From positions 1 through 64,000 of the forward strand of contig NZ_CBVI010000024.1 of NCBI RefSeq assembly GCF_000513195.1: a stretch of 64,000 nucleotides of DNA, in the 5' to 3' direction. This stretch comes from Bacteroides timonensis. Its GTDB lineage: Bacteria > Bacteroidota > Bacteroidia > Bacteroidales > Bacteroidaceae. The position numbers and the translations under genes were made by a program. A model generated the notes under the pieces. The model saw nothing but the letters and a program-made list of their open reading frames with translations, ran no database searches and was not told the origin of the DNA. This document shows positions 16,252 through 26,525 of this stretch, one piece after another (position 1 is the first letter of the stretch; every line of letters begins with the position of its first letter).

Positions 16252-17073
16252 CTATTTCTGTAGAGTAAGCGCCCGCAATTGTTCCAAAGATCCGTTGAAT
16301 ACATTCAAATCGACCTCTTCTCTGATACCGGGAACATTGCCCACATCAGTATGTTGCCAGAAGTGCCATGAACCTTCATATTTGACGGAGTCTACGTAAT
16401 AGTGGGCAATCCAGTAGGGGTAAGTATTGAATACCGAATCACTAAGATAGCGGTTCTTGAATTTATAAGATGTATAAAGAATCGGTTTCACACCATAATG
16501 TGATTCTATACGATCGAGCCAGGTTTTGACAGCAATCCTTAAGTCATGGGGCGTGCTTTTACCAATAGTTTCGACATCAAGTACAGGTGGCAGATCTCCG
16601 GGAATAAGCTGGACCGTACGAATAAAGAAATCGGCTTGTTTTAGCGGATCTGTTTTAGGAGAGAAGAAATGGTAAGCTCCGCGAATAAAACCGTAACGAT
16701 GCGCCTGATCAAAATTGAACGGGAAAGTATCATCAGCATGATCACCACCTTCGGTAGCTTTCATAAAGACAAAATGGATAGGAAATTTGGTTGTTTTGTT
16801 GGTTGTCAGTTGCACCCAGTCAATACTGCCTTGATAATGGGAGATATCAATGCCATGCACTTCATAGTCGCAGGGCATACAGACCCCATATCCTTTCTGA
16901 CCATAACAAGGTTTCCAACGATAGGTATACGGACGAATGAAAAACCAATAAAACCCGGCAGAGAATACGGCAATGATACAAACAGCAAGTATTGTACGTA
17001 ACCATGCAGGCATGATACGCGCTTCGCTTTTCTTTTTACCGCGACGTGCAGCAGATTTCCTTTTAGTTGCCAT
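16252..17073 (-). CDS. Glycoside hydrolase family 25 lysozyme
   Basis: A 273-residue protein with a very basic N-terminus, one membrane helix (about residues 24-46) and a GH25 domain from residue 71. The motifs HGIDISHYQG (Asp76), FVFMKATEGGDH and PPVLDVET contain the Asp/Glu residues expected in the GH25 active site. GH25 enzymes cut the MurNAc-GlcNAc bond of peptidoglycan; this one would be anchored in the inner membrane facing the periplasm. It lies downstream of pfp with a 112-nt gap that holds a long hairpin, so it may have its own promoter. The gene is convergent with the dlt-like operon. Confidence 0.88.
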   Translation of the reverse strand: MATKRKSAARRGKKKSEARIMPAWLRTILAVCIIAVFSAGFYWFFIRPYTYRWKPCYGQKGYGVCMPCDYEVHGIDISHYQGSIDWVQLTTNKTTKFPIHFVFMKATEGGDHADDTFPFNFDQAHRYGFIRGAYHFFSPKTDPLKQADFFIRTVQLIPGDLPPVLDVETIGKSTPHDLRIAVKTWLDRIESHYGVKPILYTSYKFKNRYLSDSVFNTYPYWIAHYYVDSVKYEGSWHFWQHTDVGNVPGIREEVDLNVFNGSLEQLRALTLQK

Positions 17074-17087
17074 GTAATATTCAAAAC

Positions 17088-17156
17088 AGAACGCAAATTA
17101 CACAAATTACGCAAATAGATTATTCAAATTTGTGTAATTCGCATAATTTGCGTTCT
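17088..17156. repeat. Intergenic inverted repeat, AT-rich family
   Basis: AGAACGCAAATTA at 17088-17100 pairs perfectly with 17144-17156. Inside lies a second set of related words (ACACAAATTAC, GTGTAATTCGC) that extends the stem imperfectly. It lies between pfp and the GH25 gene and may end the pfp transcript. Confidence 0.75.
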
Positions 17157-17185
17157 TTTTATTAACTCTTCGTCAGTTTGCCGAT

Positions 17186-18832
17186 TTATTTAGCTTGCTC
17201 TAACTGCAAAGTCTTCGTCGGCTGGTCACAAACTTCCGTAGGTCCGAAGTACTGGATCGGTCCCGGATATACATAATCTGTAGTGATAGCCCACTGGTCG
17301 CGCTGAGCAGCAAATGCCTTGAATGGAGCACCATCCAGTTTCACCAGAGCTTTCTGGATTACCGGTTTCATTTCACCGTGACGGCGTTCCATGTTCATCA
17401 TCATCGTGATGGGCACACCACCTGCAATCCATTGGTCAGCAGGAGCCGTAGTGTTGCGTACAGAAGACATATAGCCTGTCTTGCCGTTAGCAATCAGAGA
17501 AGCAGCTGTATAACCCAGTGAATAGCAATAGTCAGCATCGTAGTTAGACGGAGCAGCGCAACGGCCTTCATAACCGAAGAAGTGGTGTTGAGAAGCGAAC
17601 TTACCTACGAATTTACCTTCTTCTTTCCATGCAGCAAGCTTAGTAGCTACCATTTCCGACAACAGTTTTTCTGTTTCGATCAAAGATACCTGTACGTTTC
17701 CGTGTGGGTCGCGGTCCAGCGTCAGCTGACGTGCAACACCCTCAGGCAGGCTGGCATAGATAGCCGCATTTTCAGGAGACAGTTTACGGATGATATAATC
17801 ACGTTGGTGAGACTTCTTAATTTGAGAGAATTCTTCAGCATTTTCAGCAAGGAAGTCGTTCAACTCAGCGATCAGACGTTTCATAGCCGGAATAAACTCA
17901 ATCAAACCTTCAGGGATCAAAACCGTACCGAAGTTGTTGCCTTGAGCAGCGCGGTTAGCTACTATCTGAGCAATGTAAGTTACGACATCGTCCAGAGACA
18001 TATCATTAGCTTCAACTTCTTCTGATACGATACAAACGTTAGGTTGTACCTGCAAAGCACATTCCAATGCAATGTGAGAAGCAGAACGTCCCATCAACTT
18101 GATGAAGTGCCAGTATTTACGAGCTGAGTTACAGTCACGTTGAATGTTACCGATAACTTCAGAGTAAACCTTGCAAGCAGTGTCGAAACCGAAAGAAGTT
18201 TCAATCATTTCGTTCTTCAAGTCACCGTCGATAGTCTTCGGACAACCAATTACCTGTACGCCGCACTTCTTAGCTGCATAGTACTCAGCCAGTACGCAGG
18301 CATTTGTGTTAGAGTCGTCACCACCGATGATAACCAATGCTTTGATATCAAGTTGCTTCAGGATTTCCAGACCTTTTTCAAACTGATCTTCTTTCTCCAA
18401 TTTAGTACGACCTGAACCGATGATATCGAAACCGCCCGTGTTACGGTATTCGTCAATGATATCTGAAGTCAGTTCCATATAGTTATGGTCAACCAAACCG
18501 CCGGGGCCAAGAATGAAACCATATAACTTGCTGTCTTTATTCAAACTCTTGATACCGTCGAAGATACCGGAAATCACATTGTGACCACCGGGAGCCTGAC
18601 CACCAGAAAGGATAACGCCCACGTTCATAGCTGGGAAGTTAACCACTTCGTCAGTAGCCTCAAACTTGATCAAAGGCATTCCGTACGTGTTAGGGAACAA
18701 TTTTTGGATAGCTTCCTGATCGGCTACAGATTGAGTAGCTGCTCCAGCTACCGCCTTAACGGCACCCTTCAGCGCTTTCGGAAGTTTGGGCTGATAAGCA
18801 GCCCTTGCAATTTGCAATGCACTTTTTGTCAT
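17186..18832 (-). CDS. pfp: Diphosphate-fructose-6-phosphate 1-phosphotransferase
   Basis: A 548-residue phosphofructokinase of the long, PPi-dependent type. [13 protein letters not shown] near residue 76 is the phosphoryl-donor loop. GGDDSNTNA near 170 has the second Asp diagnostic of pyrophosphate use, and PKTIDGDLK near 200 is the catalytic segment. It catalyses the reversible phosphorylation of fructose 6-phosphate with PPi in the cytoplasm. Length and motifs are normal. It is transcribed alone or with the GH25 gene. No exact TAnnTTTG element was found upstream. Confidence 0.93.
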   Translation of the reverse strand: MTKSALQIARAAYQPKLPKALKGAVKAVAGAATQSVADQEAIQKLFPNTYGMPLIKFEATDEVVNFPAMNVGVILSGGQAPGGHNVISGIFDGIKSLNKDSKLYGFILGPGGLVDHNYMELTSDIIDEYRNTGGFDIIGSGRTKLEKEDQFEKGLEILKQLDIKALVIIGGDDSNTNACVLAEYYAAKKCGVQVIGCPKTIDGDLKNEMIETSFGFDTACKVYSEVIGNIQRDCNSARKYWHFIKLMGRSASHIALECALQVQPNVCIVSEEVEANDMSLDDVVTYIAQIVANRAAQGNNFGTVLIPEGLIEFIPAMKRLIAELNDFLAENAEEFSQIKKSHQRDYIIRKLSPENAAIYASLPEGVARQLTLDRDPHGNVQVSLIETEKLLSEMVATKLAAWKEEGKFVGKFASQHHFFGYEGRCAAPSNYDADYCYSLGYTAASLIANGKTGYMSSVRNTTAPADQWIAGGVPITMMMNMERRHGEMKPVIQKALVKLDGAPFKAFAAQRDQWAITTDYVYPGPIQYFGPTEVCDQPTKTLQLEQAK

Positions 18833-18942
18833 TTTATCTAATTATTTAAAGGTGTTAGTAAAGTTTCGTTCAAAAGCGTCGCAAATTTCGTGTTTTTTTC
18901 TGAATTATGAAAGGAAGCGCACATCAAAAAAAATATGAAATG

Positions 18943-18974
18943 TTGGTTTATACCGTGGAAAGTACTTATCTTTA
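18943..18974 (+). promoter_or_regulatory. Probable promoter of the 19015 operon
   Basis: A TTG at 18943-18945 and a TATCTTTA (one mismatch to TAnnTTTG) at 18967-18974 are separated by 21 nt. The start codon lies 41 nt downstream. Confidence 0.55.
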
Positions 18975-19014
18975 CCGGAAATATTTCAATTTATTCACTT
19001 AAAACGTAAAGATT

Positions 19015-19284
19015 ATGGCAAGTAGAAGAGAACTTAAGAAAAACGTCAATTATATCGCAGGTGAACTGTTCATGGAGTGTTTGGTAAACAGCTTATACGT
19101 ACCCGGAACCGATAAAACTAAAGCCGACGAGCTGATGGGCAGAATCCTGAGTGTGCAAGATGAATTTATCAGCCGAATCAGCCATACCGAACCTGGAAAT
19201 GTAAAAGGTTTCTACAAGAAATTCCGCGAAGACTTTAATAAAGAAGTAGACGCAATTATTGACGCTATCGGTAACCTGAAGTAA
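19015..19284 (+). CDS. Conserved hypothetical helical protein
   Basis: An 89-residue, mainly helical and charged protein without signal peptide or known motif. The sequence pattern (RELKKNVNYIAGELFMEC, then VQDEFISRISHTEPGN) is typical of a small Bacteroidales family of unknown function that I recognise only loosely. It lies 9 nt before the PlsC-like gene, so the two are probably co-transcribed. Codon use looks like that of its neighbours. Confidence 0.75.
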   Translation: MASRRELKKNVNYIAGELFMECLVNSLYVPGTDKTKADELMGRILSVQDEFISRISHTEPGNVKGFYKKFREDFNKEVDAIIDAIGNLK

Positions 19285-19293
19285 GCACCGGGA

Positions 19294-19848
19294 ATGAAAA
19301 AAGCAATATACAGCTTTATCTACTATCGCATTTTGGGATGGAAGACAAACGTGACGGTACCGGATTATGATAAATGCGTGATAACTGCAGCACCTCATAC
19401 ATCTAATTGGGATTTATTTATCGGCAAACTTTTTTACGGAGCTATCGGACGGAAAACATGCTTCATGATGAAAAAAGAATGGTTCTTCTTTCCGCTGGGA
19501 TTAATTTTCAAAGCCGTAGGTGGCATACCGGTAGATCGGGGACGCAAAACATCATTGGTAGACCAGATGACGGAAAGATTCGCCAAAAGCAAGAAATTCC
19601 AACTCGCCATTACACCGGAAGGAACCCGTAAAGCGAATCCTAATTGGAAGAAAGGATTTTATTTTATTGCATTGAAAGCGCAGGTACCTATTGTAATGAT
19701 AGGTATCGATTATACCACTAAAACGATTTCTGCGACAAAGGCGATTATGCCGTCGGGAGATATCGAAAAGGATATGCGCGAGGTAAAGCTCTATTATAAG
19801 AATTTCAAAGGGAAGAACCCGAAGAACTTTGCTTTAGGAAACATTTAA
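19294..19848 (+). CDS. PlsC-like 1-acyl-glycerol-3-phosphate acyltransferase family protein
   Basis: A 184-residue glycerolipid acyltransferase of the short form. It has the HX4D motif in APHTSNWDLF (His32), GGIPVDRGRK near 83 for substrate binding, and TPEGTRK near 109. The family transfers fatty acyl chains to lysophosphatidic acid or similar lysolipids at the inner membrane. It is shorter than standard PlsC (about 240 residues), so another lysolipid or ornithine-lipid acceptor is possible. Downstream lies a dense palindromic repeat block rather than a simple terminator. Confidence 0.82.
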   Translation: MKKAIYSFIYYRILGWKTNVTVPDYDKCVITAAPHTSNWDLFIGKLFYGAIGRKTCFMMKKEWFFFPLGLIFKAVGGIPVDRGRKTSLVDQMTERFAKSKKFQLAITPEGTRKANPNWKKGFYFIALKAQVPIVMIGIDYTTKTISATKAIMPSGDIEKDMREVKLYYKNFKGKNPKNFALGNI

Positions 19849-19861
19849 AGTTCTTAATTCC

Positions 19862-20008
19862 GTATCTTCCTTGTAGTTTCTCCGTATCAACTCCGTGTCT
19901 GTTCCGTAGTATCTCCGTATCCGGTCCGTATCATCTCCGTAGTATCTCCGTACTCTTAGATACGGAGTTGATACGGAGATGATACGGATCAGACACGAGC
20001 CGGATACG
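19862..20008. repeat. TCCGTATC-rich palindromic repeat block
   Basis: This is about 147 bp built from variants of CTCCGTATC or CTCCGTAGTATC, five or more times on one strand and then inverted as GATACGGAG. Perfect arms are 19926-19941 with 19972-19987 (16 bp), and 19916-19924 with 20000-20008 (9 bp). It lies between the PlsC-like and amidase genes. Confidence 0.8.
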
Positions 20009-20064
20009 CTTCTGACTGACAATTGAACGTATAAAACCGATAATCATTTTCTTAACTAAGTATT

Positions 20065-20877
20065 ATGCGTGTAACTCTATTACAGACAGACATCGTTTGG
20101 GAAGATAAACAAGAAAATCTCCGCTTGCTCCGGGAAAAGCTGATAAAGCTTCGCGGAGAAGCGGAGATTGTTGTCTTACCCGAAACCTTCTCTACCGGTT
20201 TCAGTATGGATAGCCGGAGACTGGCTGAGCCGGTATCGGGTGAAACCATTACCCTCCTGCGTCAATGGGCGGCAGAATTCCAATTCGCCATTACAGGCAG
20301 TTATATAGCTTGTAATGAAGAAGTAGATGCAAATAAAAATGCGGTTCCCATTCCTGATAAGTCTTATTATAACCGTGCTTTTTTCCTGACTCCCGAAGGG
20401 GAAGCTTATTACTACGATAAACGACATCTCTTTCGTATGGGCCAGGAAACGGAGCATTTTACAGCGGGTAGCCAGCGGCCTGTTACCTCCTACCGGGGGT
20501 GGAATATACTGCTGTTAGTCTGCTACGACCTTCGCTTCCCGGTATGGAGCCGGAACGTAAATAATGAATATGATCTTCTGATATACGTTGCCAACTGGCC
20601 TGTTCCCCGCCGCCGGGTATGGGACATTCTGTTACAAGCCCGTGCACTCGAAAATATCAGTTATGTTTGCGGTGTCAACCGTATCGGTACGGATGGAAAT
20701 CAAATGCTATATAATGGCGGCAGCGTCATTTATTCACCAAAGGGCGATTTGCTTGCCAGCGTACCCGACCATGAAGAAGGAACCGCCACCGCAACTCTCG
20801 ACCTCTCTGTCCTGAGAGAATTCAGACAAAAATTCCCTGCATGGAAAGATGCTGAATGTTTCCAAATTAAGAATTAA
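20065..20877 (+). CDS. Carbon-nitrogen hydrolase (omega-amidase / YafV type)
   Basis: A 270-residue nitrilase-superfamily protein with the Glu-Lys-Cys triad visible as LPETFSTGF (Glu near 40), DKRHLFRMG (Lys near 118) and LLVCYDLRFP (Cys near 154). The closest subtype by motif is the omega-amidase/YafV group, which hydrolyses alpha-ketoglutaramate or ketosuccinamate in glutamine and asparagine transamination and metabolite repair. It is cytosolic and full length. A palindromic repeat block separates it from the upstream gene; the alpha-2-macroglobulin gene starts 20 nt downstream. Confidence 0.88.
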   Translation: MRVTLLQTDIVWEDKQENLRLLREKLIKLRGEAEIVVLPETFSTGFSMDSRRLAEPVSGETITLLRQWAAEFQFAITGSYIACNEEVDANKNAVPIPDKSYYNRAFFLTPEGEAYYYDKRHLFRMGQETEHFTAGSQRPVTSYRGWNILLLVCYDLRFPVWSRNVNNEYDLLIYVANWPVPRRRVWDILLQARALENISYVCGVNRIGTDGNQMLYNGGSVIYSPKGDLLASVPDHEEGTATATLDLSVLREFRQKFPAWKDAECFQIKN

Positions 20878-20897
20878 TAATTAATAATTAAAGCACT

Positions 20898-23800
20898 ATG
20901 GGACGAATGAAAGCTAAACACCGCATAGCTGACAGGTTATTCTTTCTGTTACTGACCATCTTAGTTTTTTCCTCTTGCGCAAACAGCAAAAAGGATATTG
21001 TTCCTTCTGCCGAGTATGCACCTTTTGTGAATGCATATACGGGAGGAGTTATCTCGCAAACTTCGAACATACGTATAGAACTGACGCAAGATCAGCCTAT
21101 GGTAGATTTGAACAATGAACTGAAAGAAAATCCGTTTAGCTTCTCCCCGTCCTTGAAAGGTAAAGCGTATTGGATCAGCAACAATACGGTTGAATTCGTT
21201 CCTGAACCAGGAACTTTAAAGCCGGGAGAGTTCTATGAAGGTACGTTCCAATTAGGCAGGTTTGTAGAAGTGGACAGTCGCCTGAAAGAATTCAAATTCT
21301 CTTTCAGAGTACAGGAACCCAATTTCACACTGTATATCGAACCACTGACAACCATCGACATAGATAGCCATGGCGACTTGGTGACATTGAAAGGTGAAGT
21401 ACGTTTCAGTGATGCCACTCCCAAAGAAGCAGTTGAGAAAATGCTCTCTGCCAAAGGCGGAAACGGCCAAAGCTATCCGGTCAGTATCACTCCGACAGAT
21501 CATCCGACGTGTTATCAGTTTGAAATAGCCGGTGTCATTCGCGCAGCGGAAGACTACCAGCTGGAAATCACCGCCAACGGCAGTCCTGCAGGAATCGACC
21601 GCAAACTGACAGAAAACGTACTGATCCCTGCCAAGAATGATTTCCGTTTCCTCTCTGCCAAACGCATTGACGAACCGGAGAATGGAATTGAAATAGTATT
21701 CTCCGATCCTGTTTCTACTACACAAGACCTGAATGGATTGATTGAAATCCCCGAAGTAGCATCTTCCATATTTCAAGTAGAGAATAATAAAGTATATGTC
21801 TACTTTGAAGCCAACCAACTGAGCAAACTGACTTTGAAGATACACGAAGGAGTGAAAAACAGCCGGGATAAATCGCTCGGAACATCACACTCCATCGCAT
21901 TTAGCGAACTGAATCTGAAACCACAAGTGAACATGTCTACATCAGCCGCTATCCTGCCCGACTCAAAAAGTTTGATCATCCCTTTCCGGGCAGTCAATCT
22001 CTATGCGGTAGATTTAAGTGTTATCCGTATTTTTGAAAACAATGTACTGATGTTCATGCAGACCAATACGCTCTCATCTGCCAGTGAACTGCGCCGTTCC
22101 GGACGATTGGTTTATCAGAACACATTGTGGCTGAGCAAGGACAGTACAAAAGACGTACACCGATGGGAAGATTATTCAATAGACCTTGCCGGACTGATTC
22201 GGCAAGAACCGGGTGCTATCTACCGTGTCATACTTTCTTTCCGGCAAGAATACTCAGCCTATCCTTGTAGCGGAACAGAAAAACAAGAGATGAGCTTTGC
22301 AGACAATACTGCTTCAGAGGGATTGACGAAAGTCAGCGGAAGTAGTACTTTCGAAGAAAATGAAGCTGAATGGGATACACCGGAAACTTATTTCTACTAT
22401 AATGGCAATGTAAAGATGGACTGGAGCCAGTATAACTGGCGGGAACGCAATAATCCTTGTCATGCCTCCTACTATATGGACTCTGACCGGGCAGCATCGT
22501 GCAACGTATTTGCCTCCAATGTAGGAATGATTGTAAAACGGAATTCACTGAACAAGCTGTGGATTGCCGTAAGCAACATCTTGGATACCAAACCAATGGA
22601 GAAAGCAAAAGTGACTGTTTACAACTTCCAATTGCAAACTATCGGAACCGGTGAGACCAATAGTGAAGGATTTACAGAAATCACCCCGAAAGGTGTTCCC
22701 TTCATTGTGGTGGCCGAAGTAGAGAAACAGAAAGCTTACGTTCGTGTGGCAGATGGTGAAGAACAATCTGTCAGCCGGTTCGATGTAGGCGGAAAAGATA
22801 TTCAGAAAGGATTGAAGGGGTTCGTCTATGGCGAGAGAGGGGTATGGCGACCGGGAGATACGCTGCATGTAAGCTTTATTATGGAAGACCGTGAAAAAAG
22901 AATTCCGGATAAACACCCTGTAGCATTGGAATTGTATAATCCGAGAGGACAATTCTATACCAAAATGATTTCCACGCAAGGTATAAACGGTTTCTACACA
23001 TTTGACCTGCCGACACGCCCCGAAGACCCGACGGGATTATGGAACGCTTATGTTAAAGTAGGCGGAACCGCTTTCCACAAAAGCCTTCGCATAGAAACAG
23101 TGAAACCAAACCGCCTGAAAATTAATCTGAAACTACCGGAGAAAGTAATCCAGGCTTCTACCAAAGAAATGCCGGTAATGCTTACTTCCACATGGTTGAC
23201 AGGCGCCACCGCTTCACGGTTGAAAACCAAAGTGGAAATGTCCCTGTCAAAAGTAAACACGCAATTTAAGAACTACGGGCAATACATATTCAATAATCCG
23301 GCTACCGAATTTACAACTGTGAAAAACGATGTATTCGACGGAATGCTGGATGCGGAAGGAAAAGCCAACTTTAGGTTGAAACTTCCGGCTGCCACCAATG
23401 CCCCGGGAATGCTGAACGCAACCTTAACCAGCCGTGTATTCGAACCGGGAGGAGATGCCAGTATTTACACGCAAAGCATTCCGTTCTCTCCATTCTCATC
23501 TTATGTAGGTATTAATCTGAACCAGCCGAAAGGAAAATACATCGAGACCGACCAGGATCATGTATTCGACATTGTTACCGTAAATGCAGAAGGACAATTA
23601 ATGAACCGCTCCAATCTGGAATATAAAATTTACCGTATCTCCTGGAGCTGGTGGTGGGAAAACCGGGATGAATCATTCGGAACTTATGTCAACAGTAGTT
23701 CCATCACTCCCATAGCCAGTGGCAATATACAGACTACAGGCGGAAAGGCAACCTTCAAATTCCGGGTAAACTACCCGGACTGGGGACGTTACCTGGTTTA

Positions 23801-26516
23801 TGTGAAAGATAAGGAAAGTGGGCATGCTACCGGTGGAACTGTTTACATAGATTGGCCAGATTGGCGCGGACGTTCAAGCAAGACGGACCCCAGCGGCATT
23901 AAAATGCTTGCTTTCTCTCTGGATAAAGACTCGTATGAAATAGGCGAAACGGCAACAGCCATCATTCCTGCCGCTGCGGAAGGACGTGCACTGGTAGCCC
24001 TGGAAAACGGCTCAACCGTTCTGCAACGTGAATGGATTGAAGTTTCCAACAACGGAGACACAAAATATTCTTTCAAAGTGACTCCGGAAATGGCTCCGAA
24101 CGTTTACCTGCACATCAGCCTGTTGCAACCTCATGCACAGACGGTGAACGATTTGCCGATACGTATGTACGGTGTGGTTCCGGTATTGGTGACTAATAAA
24201 CAAACTATATTGCAACCACAAATTAAAATGCCGGAAGTGTTGCGGCCGGAAACGGACTTCACCGTTACCGTCAGCGAAAAGAACGGCAAGCAGATAACAT
24301 ACACGTTGGCCATTGTAGACGACGGATTACTCGACCTGACTAATTTCAAGACTCCCGATCCGTGGAATGAATTCTATGCCCGCGAAGCATTGGGCATCCG
24401 CACCTGGGATATGTATGACGATGTACTCGGAGCATCTGCCGGACGCTACAGTTCATTGTTCAGTACGGGTGGTGACGAGACATTGAAACCGGCCGATGCA
24501 AAAGCTAACCGCTTCAAGCCGGTAGTGAAATTTATCGGTCCGTTCTATCTGGATAAAGGAAAACAGAAGACGCACACGCTGAAACTACCGATGTACGTAG
24601 GTTCTGTACGTACGATGGTGGTAGCGGGGCAAGACGGAGCTTATGGAAAAGCGGAAAAGACTTCTTTCGTGCGGACACCATTGATGTTGCTGTCAACACT
24701 GCCCCGTGTGCTGAGCACACAAGAAGAGATTACTGTTCCGGTAAATGTCTTTGCCATGGAGAAGGAAGTGAAGAATGTATCGGTATCCATCCAGGCCTCA
24801 GGTGGAGGTGTACAAGTGATCGATCCCAATAAACAATCCATAACTTTCAGTCAACCGGGTGACCAACTCGTTTACTTTAAAATAAAGACCGGAAGTAAAA
24901 CAGGAAAAGCAACGATACATATCACTGCCAGCGGTGGCAGTCAGCAGGCGAAAGAGACCATTGAAATCGAAGTCCGAAACCCGAATCCGGCAGTGACCTT
25001 CCGCAACAGCCAATGGGTGGAAAAAGGAGAAAGTGTAACACTTCCTTATTCATTGAATGGTGCTTCTCCGGCAAATAGCCGTATACTGCTGGAAGCCTCA
25101 CGTATTCCTTCGGTAGATATCAGCCGCAGGTTCGACTACCTGTATAATTATCAGCATCATTGCACCGAACAGCTGACTTCCAAAGCTCTGCCGCTATTGT
25201 TCGTCAGCCAGTTTAAAGCTGTGGATGAGGAAGAAGCTCAAAAGATTAAGGCCAACGTACAGGAAGCGATACGGCAACTCTATGCGCGCCAGCTTCCGAA
25301 CGGCGGTTTTGTTTACTGGCCGGGAAATGCCAGTGCCGATGAGTGGATTACTTCTTATGCGGGCATGTTCCTTGTTTTGGCGCAGGAGAAAGGCTATGCT
25401 GTCAACTCGAATGTACTGAATAAGTGGAAACGCTTCCAACGTGCTGCTGCCCAGAACTGGCGGATGCCGGATCAGGATGACAGTTGGGGTTACTGGCAAA
25501 CGGGAGTGCAACAAGCATACAGATTGTACACACTGGCATTGGCCGGTGCACCTGAGCAGGGTGCCATGAACCGGATGAAAGAACAAGCTAACCTGCCTCT
25601 GCAAGCCAAATGGAGATTGGCAGCCGCTTATGCCCTGACAGGCAAGATGAAACCGGCTGAAGAACTGGTATTTAAGGCAGAAACCACCGTTGCTCCTTAT
25701 TCCTCACAGAACTACATCTATGGTTCGTATGATCGTGACGAAGCTATGATATTGGAAACTTTACTCCTGATGAACCGAGACCAGGCGGCATTGCAACAGG
25801 CGAAGAAGGTATCCAAGAATCTGGCCGAAGAGAATTGGTTCAGTACACAGTCCACTGCTTTCTCATTGATGGCGATGGGACGCCTGGCTGAGAAGCTTTC
25901 AGGTACTTTGGATTTCACCTGGACTTGGAACGGAAAGCAGCAACCCGTAGTGAAATCAGCCAAGGCTGTATTTGCAAAGGAACTGTCCACTTCACCGGCT
26001 TCGGGTAATATTATAGTAAAGAATGAAGGTAAAGGTGCATTAAGTGTGGACCTCATTACACGCACGCAATTACTTAATGATACGTTACCCGCAATATCCA
26101 ATAACCTCCGCCTGGACGTAAAATATACGGATATGAACGGAGCGACGATATCTATAGATGATATCAAGCAAGGAACAGACTTTATGGCAGTCATCACTGT
26201 AGGTAATATCAGTGGAACCACTGCTTACAGCAATTTAGCATTGACACATATTCTGCCGTCAGGTTGGGAAATTTACAATGACCGGTTGATGACTCCGGAA
26301 GCGACGCCTACCCGTGAGTATACCTACCAGGATATTCGTGACGACCGCGTACTGACTTACTTCGACTTGCGTCGCAGCGAACTGAAAAAGTTCACCATAA
26401 GACTGCAAGCTACATATGCAGGTAATTTCATTTTGCCGGCTATCCAGTGCGAAGCCATGTATGACGATTCGGCACAGGCACGGACCAAGGCGGGAAGAAC
26501 GACTGTCAGCCGTTAA
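20898..26516 (+). CDS. Bacterial alpha-2-macroglobulin lipoprotein (YfhM-like)
   Basis: A very large 1872-residue protein. The N-terminus has a lipoprotein signal (FLLLTILVFSSCANS), placing Cys near residue 27 as the lipidated residue. Macroglobulin-type beta domains follow, and the thioester motif CTEQ is at residue 1422, followed by an alpha-helical thioester domain. The family traps proteases in the periplasm through its reactive thioester. The next gene, 9 nt downstream, is PBP1C, the conserved YfhM/PbpC pairing thought to guard and repair peptidoglycan during attack. Length is normal and the frame is intact. Confidence 0.93.
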   Translation: MGRMKAKHRIADRLFFLLLTILVFSSCANSKKDIVPSAEYAPFVNAYTGGVISQTSNIRIELTQDQPMVDLNNELKENPFSFSPSLKGKAYWISNNTVEFVPEPGTLKPGEFYEGTFQLGRFVEVDSRLKEFKFSFRVQEPNFTLYIEPLTTIDIDSHGDLVTLKGEVRFSDATPKEAVEKMLSAKGGNGQSYPVSITPTDHPTCYQFEIAGVIRAAEDYQLEITANGSPAGIDRKLTENVLIPAKNDFRFLSAKRIDEPENGIEIVFSDPVSTTQDLNGLIEIPEVASSIFQVENNKVYVYFEANQLSKLTLKIHEGVKNSRDKSLGTSHSIAFSELNLKPQVNMSTSAAILPDSKSLIIPFRAVNLYAVDLSVIRIFENNVLMFMQTNTLSSASELRRSGRLVYQNTLWLSKDSTKDVHRWEDYSIDLAGLIRQEPGAIYRVILSFRQEYSAYPCSGTEKQEMSFADNTASEGLTKVSGSSTFEENEAEWDTPETYFYYNGNVKMDWSQYNWRERNNPCHASYYMDSDRAASCNVFASNVGMIVKRNSLNKLWIAVSNILDTKPMEKAKVTVYNFQLQTIGTGETNSEGFTEITPKGVPFIVVAEVEKQKAYVRVADGEEQSVSRFDVGGKDIQKGLKGFVYGERGVWRPGDTLHVSFIMEDREKRIPDKHPVALELYNPRGQFYTKMISTQGINGFYTFDLPTRPEDPTGLWNAYVKVGGTAFHKSLRIETVKPNRLKINLKLPEKVIQASTKEMPVMLTSTWLTGATASRLKTKVEMSLSKVNTQFKNYGQYIFNNPATEFTTVKNDVFDGMLDAEGKANFRLKLPAATNAPGMLNATLTSRVFEPGGDASIYTQSIPFSPFSSYVGINLNQPKGKYIETDQDHVFDIVTVNAEGQLMNRSNLEYKIYRISWSWWWENRDESFGTYVNSSSITPIASGNIQTTGGKATFKFRVNYPDWGRYLVYVKDKESGHATGGTVYIDWPDWRGRSSKTDPSGIKMLAFSLDKDSYEIGETATAIIPAAAEGRALVALENGSTVLQREWIEVSNNGDTKYSFKVTPEMAPNVYLHISLLQPHAQTVNDLPIRMYGVVPVLVTNKQTILQPQIKMPEVLRPETDFTVTVSEKNGKQITYTLAIVDDGLLDLTNFKTPDPWNEFYAREALGIRTWDMYDDVLGASAGRYSSLFSTGGDETLKPADAKANRFKPVVKFIGPFYLDKGKQKTHTLKLPMYVGSVRTMVVAGQDGAYGKAEKTSFVRTPLMLLSTLPRVLSTQEEITVPVNVFAMEKEVKNVSVSIQASGGGVQVIDPNKQSITFSQPGDQLVYFKIKTGSKTGKATIHITASGGSQQAKETIEIEVRNPNPAVTFRNSQWVEKGESVTLPYSLNGASPANSRILLEASRIPSVDISRRFDYLYNYQHHCTEQLTSKALPLLFVSQFKAVDEEEAQKIKANVQEAIRQLYARQLPNGGFVYWPGNASADEWITSYAGMFLVLAQEKGYAVNSNVLNKWKRFQRAAAQNWRMPDQDDSWGYWQTGVQQAYRLYTLALAGAPEQGAMNRMKEQANLPLQAKWRLAAAYALTGKMKPAEELVFKAETTVAPYSSQNYIYGSYDRDEAMILETLLLMNRDQAALQQAKKVSKNLAEENWFSTQSTAFSLMAMGRLAEKLSGTLDFTWTWNGKQQPVVKSAKAVFAKELSTSPASGNIIVKNEGKGALSVDLITRTQLLNDTLPAISNNLRLDVKYTDMNGATISIDDIKQGTDFMAVITVGNISGTTAYSNLALTHILPSGWEIYNDRLMTPEATPTREYTYQDIRDDRVLTYFDLRRSELKKFTIRLQATYAGNFILPAIQCEAMYDDSAQARTKAGRTTVSR

Positions 26517-26525
26517 GTTCATTTC

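Noticed and set aside
19862-20008. Possible CRISPR array
   Set aside because: The repeated words are only 8-11 bp, lack unique spacers of constant length, and form inverted stems; no cas gene is nearby.
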